From Dromiciops gliroides (taxonomy: Eukaryota; Chordata; Mammalia; Microbiotheria; Microbiotheriidae): DNA of 64,000 nucleotides. The DNA is taken from NCBI RefSeq assembly GCF_019393635.1, contig NC_057864.1, positions 477,852,617-477,916,616 on the forward strand, given 5' to 3'. Position 1 is the first letter of the stretch; every line of letters starts with the position of its first letter. Made by a program: the position numbers and the translations under genes. The notes below the pieces were generated by a model, which worked only from the letters and a program-made list of their open reading frames with translations, did no database searches and was not told where the DNA came from. Positions 24,101 to 31,573 of this stretch are shown piece after piece.

Positions 24101-24418
24101 CTGTCTATCTCTCTGTCTCTATCTCTGTCTCTGCGTCTCTCTCTCCCCATCTCTGTCTCTTTCTCTGTCTATCTCTCTGTCTCTGTGTCTCTCTCTCCCC
24201 ATCTCTCTGTCTCTTTCTCTGTCTCTCCCCCATTTCTCTGTCTCTGTCTCTGTGTCTCTCTCTCCTCATCTCTCTGTCTCTCTCCCCCATCTCTGTCTCT
24301 TCCTGACAGCTTTGACATTTGTGGGACTGAGAAGATCTCGGGAGCAGCAGAGAGCTATCGAGTGAGGAGATACAACACACACCACACCTACAGCACACCT
24401 GACCCTGGGAGAAGCTGA
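10193..24418 (+). CDS. UPK3BL1: Uroplakin-3B-like protein 1, complete six-exon coding region
   Basis: Single-pass type I membrane protein of the uroplakin III family; family members pair with other uroplakins in the urothelial apical membrane, but the role of this paralogue is poorly known. Exons: 10193-10268, 13269-13421, 14447-14660, 18680-18756, 19047-19170, 24310-24418; splice phases agree and the joined frame gives 250 residues (human UPK3BL1 about 263). Seen: signal peptide at residues 1-24 with a leucine run; ectodomain with the family blocks TFTLEQPMGQF (47-57), IWLVVAFSN (68-76), HVLRVGNET (122-130) and PLPGPGPYR (140-148), then VKFLVMN and GPVAETEWS; membrane segment about 189-213; tail of 37 residues with RVRRYNTHHTYSTP. 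The paired cysteines C132 and C137 and six N-glycosylation sequons lie in the ectodomain. The paralogue UPK3B is less likely because the VKFLVMN/PVAETEW block matches UPK3BL1 and RASA4 lies downstream. No break was seen. Recognition is from memory of the family, not a search. Confidence 0.93.
11300..11475 (-). repeat. Short SINE (-) in UPK3BL1 intron 1
   Basis: Element 11315-11460 with duplication ATTATATTCAGATTT at 11300-11314 and 11461-11475 (15 bases, perfect). GAGGCAATTGGGGTTAAGTG identifies the CCCCAATTGCCTCAC variant. Confidence 0.92.
11643..11828 (-). repeat. Short SINE (-) in UPK3BL1 intron 1
   Basis: Element 11657-11814 with duplication GGTGGATGATTTCT at 11643-11656 and 11815-11828 (14 bases, perfect). 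Same variant as its neighbour 180 bases upstream. Confidence 0.92.
12280..12640 (-). repeat. MIR (-) split by a short SINE (-)
   Basis: The MIR halves (AACCTTAGAAATCATCTCC, then AGAAGAGGAAACCAAAGCCC) flank a SINE at 12346-12489 with duplication CCTTCTTCCAT (12335-12345 and 12490-12500). GGGGCAATGAGGATTAAGTG marks the CCTCATTGCCCC variant. Confidence 0.85.
13269..13421 (+). CDS. UPK3BL1: UPK3BL1 exon 2
   Basis: Residues 26-76 plus one base. It is preceded by a C/T-rich tract ending CACCAG and followed by GTATGT. It carries the uroplakin III blocks TFTLEQPMGQF and IWLVVAFSN and the sequon N61-I-S. Codon phase fits exon 1 and exon 3. Confidence 0.92.
13422..14446 (+). other. UPK3BL1: UPK3BL1 intron 2
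   Basis: Begins GTATGT and ends ATCCAG. Holds a MIR fragment (+, about 13645-13790) and L2 3' ends (-, about 13965-14050 and 14115-14180). A 10-base A-run sits at 13956. Confidence 0.75.
14447..14660 (+). CDS. UPK3BL1: UPK3BL1 exon 3
   Basis: Residues 77-147 plus two bases. The acceptor ends ATCCAG and the donor is GTATGT. It contains YYMTIRASRVFY, HVLRVGNET and PLPGPGPY, all characteristic of UPK3BL1, and five of the six N-glycosylation sequons (N76, N80, N114, N128, N131; N76 is split from its threonine by intron 2). Cysteines 132 and 137 probably form the small family loop. Confidence 0.92.
15200..15562 (+). repeat. L2 3' end (+)
   Basis: Long L2 terminus: CTGACTTCCTTTAAGTCC, CCTACAGGAAGCCTTCCCC, GGAAGCTCCTTGAGGGCAGG, CAGTAGGTGCTTAATAAATG. 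Confidence 0.85.
16156..16330 (+). repeat. Short SINE (+) in UPK3BL1 intron 3
   Basis: Element 16171-16315 with duplication AAGAAGCTTAGATGG at 16156-16170 and 16316-16330 (15 bases, perfect). It mixes features of both SINE variants (GATTCAGG and CTTGACACTT with a CCCCCATTGCC end). Confidence 0.92.
17264..17352 (+). repeat. (CT)n then (TA)n microsatellite
   Basis: About 24 CT units to 17312, then 20 TA units to 17352. Confidence 0.97.
17797..18043 (+). repeat. THER1/MIR-type CORE-SINE (+)
   Basis: GGATAGAGCTCTGGGCCTGG, CAAGCTGTGTAACCCTAAGC, GGGTTGTTGTGAGGTACAAA and CCTAGTAGGCATTTAATAAT in CORE-SINE order. Confidence 0.7.
18044..18382 (+). repeat. (TTCC)n tetranucleotide repeat
   Basis: About 340 bases of TTCC units with CCC, TGC and TGTT interruptions; near-perfect over 18066-18136. 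Reading frames of FLPS or GRKE repeats are artefacts. Confidence 0.97.
18680..18756 (+). CDS. UPK3BL1: UPK3BL1 exon 4
   Basis: Residues 148-173 plus one base, reading VKFLVMNNIGPVAETEWSED, close to the human block VKFLVMNDEGPVAETKWSSD. The acceptor is CTCATTCAG. The donor GTAACT is weak (only GTAA agrees with consensus before the fifth base), but no better GT keeps the frame into exon 5. Confidence 0.88.
18757..19046 (+). other. UPK3BL1: UPK3BL1 intron 4
   Basis: 290 bases, GTAACT to GCCTCAG, with no recognisable repeat. Confidence 0.8.
19047..19170 (+). CDS. UPK3BL1: UPK3BL1 exon 5 (transmembrane segment)
   Basis: Residues 174-214 plus two bases: a proline-rich juxtamembrane stretch, a basic KSKG, then about 25 hydrophobic residues beginning TIIIIVILSILL and ending VYT. 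The human protein has the same order (PGTVVIIAILSILL and VLIYTC). The acceptor is GCCTCAG and the donor GTGAGT. Confidence 0.9.
19229..19546 (+). repeat. (GACAGA)n purine-rich imperfect repeat
   Basis: About 320 bases of GACAGA, GAGACA and GAGAGG units, starting with a short (GT)n at 19228-19241. It lies 58 bases after the exon 5 donor. Confidence 0.95.
19590..20075 (+). repeat. MIR (+) and L2 3' end (+)
   Basis: MIR at about 19590-19795 (CAGTTTCCTCATGTGTAAAA, CTAGATGGCCTCTCAGG). L2 end at 19957-20070 (GACTGTAAGCTTCTTGAGG, AATGTTTATTGATTGATT). 19800-19955 resembles an interspersed repeat I cannot name. Confidence 0.65.
20215..20992 (+). mobile_element. BovB-like RTE LINE 3' end (+)
   Basis: Three overlapping frames carry consecutive parts of the RTE reverse-transcriptase C-terminus: AGLELSIQKTKIMATGAITS (about 20305-20365), FIFLGSKITADSNCSHEIKR (20402-20461) and the block IDAFQLWSWRRLLRVPW ... 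KYFGHIMRRRDSLEKTLMLG (20618-20820). These match the BovB protein pattern. Frame changes separate them, so it is dead. The 3' end reads GGGGTCACAGAGATTCGGAC ATGACTGAAGGACTGAACAAC, the tail shared with MAR1 SINEs. Confidence 0.85.
21127..21172 (+). repeat. (CT)n microsatellite
   Basis: About 20 CT units within a TATC-rich setting. Confidence 0.95.
21380..21540 (-). repeat. MIR (-)
   Basis: CCCCTCATTTTACCATCTAA, GAAACTGAGACCCAGAGCTC and TTCTCTGATTCTAGG in reverse MIR order; a degraded SINE head (+) follows at 21545-21640. Confidence 0.6.
21640..22060 (-). repeat. THER1/MIR (-) split by a short SINE (-)
   Basis: CORE-SINE halves flank a short SINE at 21740-21887 with duplication CAACAATTCT (21730-21739 and 21888-21897). 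The SINE carries the CTTCATTGCCCC variant end. Confidence 0.8.
22262..22497 (-). repeat. MAR1 CORE-SINE (-), nearly full length
   Basis: RTE-like tail first (GTTGTTCAGTCATTTG), then TTGCCATTTCCTTCTCCAGC, CAGATGAGGAAACTGAGGCA, TTGCCCAGGGTCACATAGCC and a head near 22490. Confidence 0.85.
22580..23440. repeat. Cluster of MIR/THER1 fragments
   Basis: MIR (-) at 22580-22670 and 22660-22815, THER1/MIR (+) at about 22995-23215 (GAGTCAGGAAGGTCCGAGTT, AGATTTGTTGTGAGCATCAA) and MIR (-) at 23220-23440 (CCTGTTGAGGAAAGTGAGGC). All are diverged. Confidence 0.6.
23545..24307 (+). repeat. Pyrimidine-rich TCTCTG minisatellite abutting the last acceptor
   Basis: About 760 bases of TCTCTGTC and CCCCATTTC blocks in a longer, imperfect period (blocks starting CCCCATCTCTCTGTCTC recur about ten times). 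It ends CCATCTCTGTCTCTTCCTGA directly before CAG at the exon 6 acceptor. The Ser/Leu/Cys-rich frames through it are artefacts. Confidence 0.95.
24310..24418 (+). CDS. UPK3BL1: UPK3BL1 exon 6 (cytoplasmic tail and stop)
   Basis: Residues 215-250 then TGA at 24416-24418. The tail contains RVRRYNTHHTYSTP, matching human VRRYTTHLAFSTP. The acceptor CTGACAG is reached directly out of about 750 bases of pyrimidine-rich minisatellite. A 3' UTR must follow, but no AATAAA is evident in the next few hundred bases, so the transcript end is not placed. Confidence 0.9.
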
Positions 24419-24798
24419 GGATGCTCCGCGGGCAGGAGCGCCGCTGCCTTGCTGCAGGACGGCTCCTTCCTGTCCCACTCCCCTCACCGCCCCACCCCCA
24501 CCCCATCCCGCATCATTCCCTTGCTCTCCCGACCTCAGGCCCAGTCTCCCCTCTGCTCGGGCCCCCTCAAGATCCCTTCCTCCCCCTCCCCCTCCCCTGG
24601 GAGAGGCAGGAAGCCTCCTGGGGGCAGGCATCGCATCAAGGAGTCGGGCTCGGTGTCAGAGCTCCCGGGGTAAATCCTTAGCTCTGCTGAGTGAGACCTT
24701 AGACCAGTCACCTCTCTTCATTGCAAAGAAGGAGTTGGCCTCTAAGGTGCCTTCCAGCTCTAATTTGCGGTACTAGGGATCGTCCCCAAAAGGGAACG

Positions 24799-25192
24799 TG
24801 GTCATCTCATTTTTTTTTTTTTTGTGAGGCAATTGGGGTTAAGTGACTTGCCCAAGGTCACACAGCTATTAAGGTTTTTTTTTTAAGTGTCTGAGGCCGG
24901 ATTTGAACTCAGGTACTCCTGACTCCAGAGCTGGTGCTCTATCCACTGCGCCATCTAGCTGCCCCAATATTTTAGACTTTGGTTTCTTTCCCTTTTTTTG
25001 CTTTCTCTTTAGTTGATTCTTTTTTTTTTTTTTTTTTTTTAGTGAGGCAACTGGGGTTAAGTGACTTGCCCAGAGTCACACAGCTAGTAAGTGTTAAGTG
25101 TCTGAGACCGGATTTGAACTCAGGCACTCCTGACTCCAGGGCCGGTGCTCTATCCACTGCGCCATCTAGCTGCCCCATGGTCATCTCATTTT
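24799..25192 (-). repeat. Two short SINEs (-) within one target duplication
   Basis: SINE copies at about 24814-24966 and 25020-25177, both minus strand, separated by 54 bases of A/T-rich sequence, all inside a single 15-base duplication TGGTCATCTCATTTT (24799-24813 and 25178-25192). The first has a T-run inserted in its middle near 24876. The surrounding host is a MIR (-) that resumes at 25193 (ACAGATGAGTAAACTGAGGC). Confidence 0.88.
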
Positions 25193-25389
25193 ACAGATGA
25201 GTAAACTGAGGCCCATAGAAGGAACTTGCTCCAGGTCACAAAGGCACATATAAGATTGCAGCTTTTAAGCAATAAGGAATTTTCAAGGCCTCATTTTACG
25301 TGTGGGGAAACTGAGGCCTGGAGCAGTGAAGATGCTTGCTCAAGGTTACAACTGCAGAGTTGGTATAGAACTCCAGTCCTTTGACACTT

Positions 25390-26334
25390 CCCTCCCCACC
25401 CCGGCCCTACCACCATCTGGCTATGAGACCTCAGGCACCTGATTTCCCTCTGGGGTCTCCAGTACCCCCCCTCACTCCCCCACCCCGCCCAACACCTTCA
25501 CCCCCATCTACAGAGTATGGAGAACCTGGAGTTCTACTCCTCTCACCTCACCTCCTTGAGGTAAAGGAAATGCCACCTCCGGCCTCAGCCTCTTATCTAA
25601 TCAAATCAAACAGCAAACATTCAATCACTGCTCTCTTGAGTCTGGCATTAAAAACAAAACAAAACCCACAGGTACAAGCAGAGACCTGGGCCACTATGCC
25701 AACTGAGTAGGGGTAGCCATCTGGTGGGGGGGGGGGCTGTTCCTGCCAGGGCACTCCCCCAGTCACTGAGAGCTGGCCTGGCCTGAAGGTTTCCTAGCAA
25801 AGGTGGGATTTCTTGATTGCTTGAAACCAAATCTAACCCCTTTTACCGTAGATAAGCAAGCTGGGTAGGGAAGCAGGGTTCCAGCTTGGGTCTACCCACC
25901 CCCTTCTCTGCCTCCGCCCCCACCCCCAGTCTGTCTCCAGGAGATTCTAAATCCCCATAACTCTTTTATTGGCCAAAGCAAACACATTCTGTACCGATTG
26001 CCCCAGAAATGTTCCCTGGAAACTGATGTCTATGAACCGGCCTGGGGAGCGAGCTCCAGTGGCCTGGGTCCGAGGAGAAAGGAGGGGGAGGAGGGCAAGA
26101 AGAAGGCCTAGCTCCTGTCACTGTGACCTTGACCCGTGGGACTTCAAACCAGGTCACACAAGGACTGTTGGAAGGAAGCTGGGGCGTTGGGCCTTAGAAG
26201 AGAAGGCTCGGGACCGGTGCGGGGAGGGTTAGAGACGTGTCGAAGGGAGATCACCTAGAATCGGAACTCATCTCCTCCTGCTTGGCCCCAGAAGGCAGAG
26301 CCAAGAGCTGCGAGTGGACGTTTTTACAACTTAA
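25390..26334. other. Intergenic, no recognisable gene
   Basis: Mostly unique sequence. A TGACCTTGA word (26124-26132) matches a nuclear-receptor half site of the ERR type, probably by chance. No exon was supported. Confidence 0.4.
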
Positions 26335-26480
26335 TTAATGCTGGAGGGCAAGAAAGACTTCTTAACCATCAACGAGAGCTGTCCAGCAATGGAATTGGCT
26401 GCCCTGGGAGGCGGTCGGCTCTTCCTTCTTTACCAGAGCTCTGCAGGCAGAGGCTGCTCTGCAGACCCCTTGTTGGGGAG
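26335..26480 (+). repeat. L3/CR1 LINE 3' end (+)
   Basis: AAAGACTTCTTAACCATC, CAATGGAATTGGCTGCCCTG, GGGAGGCGGTCGGCTC and CTGCAGGCAGAGGCTGC follow the CR1/L3 terminal pattern. Confidence 0.65.
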
Positions 26481-26719
26481 GAGAGAGAGAAGATCTGGGA
26501 TTCCATAAGCCCCCCCCCAATCCTCCCCACCCCAGGTCGCTGAGCACAAGTGTACCCTCAGGGACCTCAACACTAAGACCACAGGACAGTGGAGGTCACA
26601 GGGCAGGGACGGGGCAGCCCAACATCTCCCAGCATTCCCTGTGGTGACAACAAGGAACTTGGCCCAGGTGTTCTCTGATGGACAGTAAAGATTAGAAGTC
26701 TGATTGACCCTCCATCATT

Positions 26720-27310
26720 AGGATTCGGGAAAAGAGCACTGCTTCTGAGGTTGAGGACGTGGGTTCAAATCTTGCCCTTGCCCCTCACTATCCTTATCAC
26801 CTTTGTGACCTTACCACCTCCCTTAGCCTCAGTTTCCTCACCTGTAAAATGGAGGAATTGGACTTCATGGACTCTGGGGTCTCAGACCCTCGTGGTGCCC
26901 TCTTCCTTCCTGGTCCACCTCAGATGCCACACCTGCCACGGACCTGTCTTAGACCATCTCTTCTACCCCAGTCCGATCCTCTTGCTATATACTTATGTAT
27001 CTGCTCTATCCCTTTGATTAAATAATACACCCCTTGAGGTCATCTGCATCATTTGGTCGGCTTCCCATCTCCTCCCGCACCCAGGACAGGGTCTCACCTA
27101 TAAATAATAGGCACTTCATGTTAATTAAACTAAGCTGAGTTGAGTTGAGCTGGAAGGAACCTTAGAAGCCATAGAGTTCAGTCCCTGTATTTGACACATG
27201 AGGAAACTGAGGAAAAGAGAAATGAAATCACTTGAGCAGGGTCACATGGCTAGGAAGTCTACAAAGGAGACATTTGAACTCAGGTCTTCTTCTTGACTCC
27301 ATGGCTCTCT
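26720..27310. repeat. MIR (+), L2 (+) and MIR (-) fragments
   Basis: MIR (+) 26720-26900 (CCTCAGTTTCCTCACCTGTA), L2-like end (+) about 26920-27130 (AGGCACTTCATGTTAATTAA) and MIR (-) 27140-27310 (CACATGAGGAAACTGAGG). Confidence 0.6.
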
Positions 27311-27399
27311 ACCCTGTACTAGTACCTCAGATAGATCCTGGCTATGACCTTGGGCAGGTGATTGGACCTGCCTGGCCTCTGCTTCACTTGTGTGAAATG

Positions 27400-27760
27400 A
27401 GATAAGGGGCCGCTGGGGGGTGCAGTGAATGGAGCACTGGACTTGGAGTCAGGAGGATCTGAATTCAAATGTGACCTCGGACATTAGCTGTATGACCCTG
27501 CACAAGTCACATTACTTCCTAAATTTTTTTTTAGTGAGGCAATTGGGGTTAAGTGACTTGTCCAGGGTCACACAGCCAGTAAGTGTTAAGTGTCTGGGAC
27601 GGGATTTGAACTCAGGTCCTCCTGACTCCAGGTCCGGTGCTCTATCCACTGCGCCACCTAGCTGCCCCTCTAAATTTTAAAAAATGAAGTGGGGGGTAAG
27701 AACTGAAGTGGATGTTCCCCAAGGTCCATTCTGGTTCTAAATCTATGATCCTAGGAATTG
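27400..27760 (+). repeat. MIR/MAR1-like SINE (+) split by a short SINE (-)
   Basis: The host reads TGCAGTGAATGGAGCACTGG to 27518 and resumes at 27670 with a MIR end (CATTCTGGTTCTAAATCTAT). The inserted SINE (27528-27669, minus) has duplication CTAAATTTT (27519-27527 and 27670-27678). Confidence 0.78.
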
Positions 27761-27839
27761 AGAGCATTTAGAAGAATGAATGGACTTGATGAGCTGGGAG
27801 GGCTTCCTGGAGATGGGGAGCTTTGGCCAGAAGACAAGT

Positions 27840-27985
27840 CCTTAATGACCACCAGCCATGTGTCCAGCCCTATGCTTAGTGCTGTGAGGGATGAAACAGA
27901 AGACACGGGCCTTACCCTCCTTAAGACGTTTTGAGTCCAGTTGGAAAGCCAGAATAGGCACACATGAAAAGAGAGCCAATAGTAT
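27840..27985 (-). repeat. L2 3' end (-)
   Basis: Reverse-strand L2 pattern: GTCCAGCCCTATGCTTAGTG, CCTTACCCTCCTTAAG. Confidence 0.55.
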
Positions 27986-28004
27986 CCTGCAGAGCAGCTG
28001 GAGG

Positions 28005-28335
28005 AGTATTGGCTCTGGCTTCAGAGGACCTGGGTTCAAATCCCACCCCTGCTATTATCCACCCATGTGACCTCAGGTAGTTACTCAGGGCAGGTCATTC
28101 GACCTCTGAGCATCAGCTTTCTCATTTATAAAATACAGAGGATGGGGCAGCTAGGTGGCACAGTGGATAGAGCACCAGCCCTGGATTCAGGAGGACCTGA
28201 GTTCAAATCCGGCTCAGACACTTAACACTTACTAGCTGTGTGACCCTGGGCAAGTCACTTAACCCCAATTGCCTCACTAAAAAAAAAAAAAATACAGAGG
28301 ATGACTTTAAGGTCCTGTAGAATTCAGCCCACCAG
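28005..28335 (+). repeat. MIR (+) split by a short SINE (+)
   Basis: SINE 28145-28289 with duplication AAATACAGAGGATG (28131-28144 and 28290-28303, 14 bases, perfect) inside a MIR (GGCTTCAGAGGACCTGGGTT; TTAAGGTCCTGTAGAATTC). Confidence 0.9.
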
Positions 28336-28339
28336 CCCA

Positions 28340-29480
28340 TGATCCCCGACATCCCCAGAGGAAGTAGGCTCAGGACTTGGGGCCCAGGCAAGAAGGGAAG
28401 CTGGCCTGCCTGCCTGCCTGCCTGTGGAAAATGGGCCAGCTGAGCCCCAGGGGGGGCAGCAGGCCAGCCCTCCCGCCTTCAGAGGGCCCAGCTTGGCCAT
28501 TGTGTTCAGTCTGTTCATTTCCCCAAGAAAATAGGGAAAGCAGTCTCTATTCATCCTGAGGACCCAGAGCCAGAGAAGCATCCACAGAGCCGAGCCAGGG
28601 GGACAAAGGGTGACCACAGAAGCTCCTGGCTGGCCTTGTGTGATGCTTCCTCTCCCTCCTTCCACGCCAATTCCAAAGGCAGAAGTCAGGGCTCACAAAA
28701 TGGAAACATGACTCAGTCTAGTTTACAGGCCTTTATGGGTCGGTGTTCCCAGGCAGGCTGGAACAGACTGGGGGGAGGGGGGCGGAGACAGCAGAAGGGG
28801 GGGGGAGGAAAGAGCACAGTGGAAGAGAGATAGAATGGACTTCTGGAACTCAGCAGGGTTCCAGTGTTTGAGACTAGGAGCCAGGAGACTGTAACTAGGG
28901 CAGGCCATTGGGGCTTTGCCCCGGGGATGAGTTCTTCTAGAAGCTCGTGTACTTCAGCGGGTAGAGACAACTAAATAGGAATAATGTGCCTACTCTCATG
29001 CTGGCAGTGGTCTCTAATGTCCTGACATCTCTGTCTCCCCAGCACCATGCCACTGCTGCCGCCAGAGGGCTAAGGTCCAGTGACTCTCCTCTCCCTGTTT
29101 CCACTTCACATTCTACTGCATTTGTCTTAAAATGTTGATTTAAGAACATCTTTTGGTATTGGCTGCCCCAGTTACCATAATCATTTGTTACATCTTGGCC
29201 AAGAATGGGGAAATGCATCATTGCCTCCAAGTGTGACTGGCTTTCTCCCACCTTTTCTGGGGTCCTCCATAGACATTTCACAGAAACAAAAGTAGAGCTG
29301 ACTAATAAGGAGGGAATAAGGGTCTGAGGATATACAGACTGTACAATGAATGCAGGGCAAGGGTCCCTAAGATGGGCGGGGGGGGGGCAACCTGGGGTGA
29401 AACCAAGAGGAGCCTTTGTCTTTTTAGTGCTCTTCTGTCTAGGGGGCAGTAGGTGACACAGTGAAAAGACAAACAAACAA
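28340..29480. other. Intergenic, no supported gene
   Basis: Includes a short (CCTG)n at 28411-28431 and G-runs at 28770-28810. A CCCCAG at 29041 followed by a short Cys-rich frame (PCHCCRQRAKVQ, stop) looks like a terminal exon but nothing connects it to UPK3BL1. Confidence 0.35.
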
Positions 29481-29489
29481 CAATAACAG

Positions 29490-29705
29490 CTTTTCCTTCT
29501 GGTCTTTCAAGACTCAGCTCAAGAGCACTGGGTTGAAATCCTACTTTGTACACTTACTAACTGGGTGACCAAGGACTAATCATTTCTCTTCTCTGTGCCT
29601 CCATTTCTTCATCTGTAGAATGGGGATAATAATGCTTGACCTCATAGTTGTTTTGAGGAAAGGGCTTTACAACCTTTTCAAGTGCTATAAAAGTTATTTC
29701 ATAGT
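29490..29705 (+). repeat. THER1/MIR (+)
   Basis: GGGTTGAAATCCTACTTTG, TTCTTCATCTGTAGAATGGG and TTTCAAGTGCTATAAAAGTT in CORE-SINE order. Confidence 0.65.
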
Positions 29706-29711
29706 CATTAA

Positions 29712-29881
29712 ATTGATTTTTTTTTTTGGTTGGGGCAATAAGGGTTAAGTGACTTGCCCAGGGTCACACAACTAGTTAAGTGTCAAATATCTGAAGCTGG
29801 ATTTGAACTCAGGTCCTCCTGAATCCGAGGCCAGTGCTTTATCCACTGTTCCACCTAGCTGCCCCCGTTACATTGATTTTT
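29712..29881 (-). repeat. Short SINE (-)
   Basis: Element about 29722-29871, duplication ATTGATTTTT at 29712-29721 and 29872-29881. GGGCAATAAGGGTTAAGTG marks the CATTGCCCC-type variant. Confidence 0.85.
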
Positions 29882-30534
29882 GTAATGCCTGGAGACACCT
29901 CCTAACTCAAGACATGAGTCCCCCAGAGATGGCTCCCTTAAATCTGTTACTCTGTGAATACTCATTCATTAAAACCATGTCTCCTCTTTGGGCCTTTCTC
30001 ACTCTCTCCTTCCTCTTATCAGAACATATGGCTTGGAATTCTCTCGGTGAGATTTCATGAGCCCCCCCCCCAACCCCTGCCTCAGTTTCTCTTTCTGTAA
30101 AAGTGGGGTTTGGATGAGATGGTCTCTAAAGGCCCTTCAAGCTCTAAATCTATGAGCCCGTGATCTCCTTAGCCCCTGGCAATCCTGGGAAAGGGCATCT
30201 GGTCTAACTGGCAGACGTTGCAGAGGGAGGGGAGGGCAGAGCCCCAAACTGCTGAGCCTAACAGGACAGACATGGCAAAGGGCTCAGGCCTAAGGGGTCC
30301 AAGTGGGTGAGGAGTCATGACTCCTAGCCCAGCCCAGCCCCCAGCTTCCCCTCCAGCCTTAATCTCCAGTTACCTCCAGGACTCCTGAATTAGGGAGAAT
30401 AACCCAGCCAGCTGTTGCTTCTGCCTGGGAGAGAGGAGGGAGTTAGTGCAGACCCAGACCTCCTCCAGGCCAAGGGCAGAGAAAGAAGGTAAATAGGCCA
30501 GGGACTCCCTAGGGGCAGGAGCTACATCTCCCCA

Positions 30535-30935
30535 CTAATCAATCAATCAATCAATCCAGAATCATTTATTAAACCTTCAATTTATGCTGGGGTCGATGGG
30601 TGGCACAGTGGGTAGGCTCATCTTCCTGAGTTCAAATCCAGCCCCAGGCACTTACTAGTTGTGTGACCCTGGGCAAGTCACTTCAACTAGTTTGCCTCAG
30701 TTTCCCCATCTGTAAAATGAGCTGGAGAAGCAAATGGCAAACCAGTGCAGCATCTTGGCCAAGAAAACCCCAAGTGGGGTCACCAAGAGTCAGACATAAC
30801 TCCTATCCCAGACCCCCCACTCTATTTCCCCATAACAGGGTTTGAGTGTGATAGGCATTCTGGTGCCCTGTTAGGTGACTCTGTGTCACAGGCATCATCA
30901 ATCAATCAAACTACCAACAGATATTGATTAATATC
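30535..30935. repeat. L2 3' end (-) remnants around a MAR1 SINE (+)
   Basis: (AATC)n-like L2 ends at 30535-30590 and 30895-30935; MAR1 (+) at 30592-30803 with the RTE-like end GGGGTCACCAAGAGTCAGAC. Confidence 0.7.
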
Positions 30936-30937
30936 TA

Positions 30938-31573
30938 TGGCAGGCAGTACTTCTGATAAAGGCCTCATCTCTAAAATATATAGGGAACTAAATCAAATTT
31001 ATAAGAATCCAAGTCATTCCCCAATTGAGAAATGGTCAAAGGATATGAACAGGCAGTTTTCTGATGAAGAAACCAAAGCTATCTATTCCCATATGAAAAC
31101 ATGCTCTAAATCTCTAATGATTAGAGAGATGCAAATTAAATCAACTCTGAGGTACCACCTGACACCTATCAGATTGGCTAAAATGACAAAAAAGGAAAAT
31201 AATAAAATGTTGGAGAAGCTGTGGGAAAATTGGAACACTAATGCATTGTTGGTGGAGCTGTGAACTGATCCAACCATTCTGGAGAGCAATTTGGAATAAT
31301 GCCCAAAGGGCTGTGAAGCTGTGCATACCCTTTGACCCAGCAATACCACTTTTGGGTCTTTTTCCCAAAGAAATCATGGAAAGGGGAAAGGGACCCACAT
31401 GTACAAAAATATTTATAGCTGCTCTTTATGTGGTGGCAAGGAATTGGAAGTTGAGAGGATGCCCATCCATTGGGGAATGGCTGGACGAGTTGTAGTATAT
31501 GAATACAATGGAATACTATTGTGCTGTAAGAAATGATGAGCAGGAGGAGTTCAGAGAAACCTGGAGGGTCATT
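30938..31573 (+). mobile_element. L1 ORF2 fragment (+), lacking its 3' end
   Basis: Encodes LISKIYRELNQIYKNPSHSP through REMQIKSTLRYHLTPIRLAK in one frame (30937-31263), then CIPFDPAIPLLGLF through CPSIGEWLDE in a second frame (31241-31495). Compared with the copy at 44.4 kb, one extra A in AATAATAAAATGTTGG (about 31198-31213) causes the frame change. The sequence stops at 31573 within ORF2, with no 3' UTR or A-tail, and no target duplication was found. Confidence 0.88.

Larger units (their letters stand above)
19171..24309 (+). other. UPK3BL1: UPK3BL1 intron 5
   Basis: The longest intron (5139 bases), GTGAGT to CTGACAG. It contains a purine-rich GACAGA repeat near its start, MIR and L2 pieces, an RTE fragment, SINEs and a pyrimidine-rich minisatellite at its end that is complementary to the first repeat. 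Confidence 0.85.

Noticed and set aside
23487-24418. 292- and 253-residue Ser/Leu/Cys-rich frames, the longest in the window
   Set aside because: They cross the pyrimidine minisatellite; only the last 109 bases (24310-24418) are coding, in the UPK3BL1 frame.
26124-26132. TGACCTTGA as an estrogen-related receptor site
   Set aside because: One nine-base word in unannotated intergenic DNA is expected by chance; no clustering or promoter nearby.
29041-29084. Extra UPK3BL1 terminal exon coding PCHCCRQRAKVQ
   Set aside because: UPK3BL1 already ends with a conserved tail at 24418; no donor or homologue supports this one.
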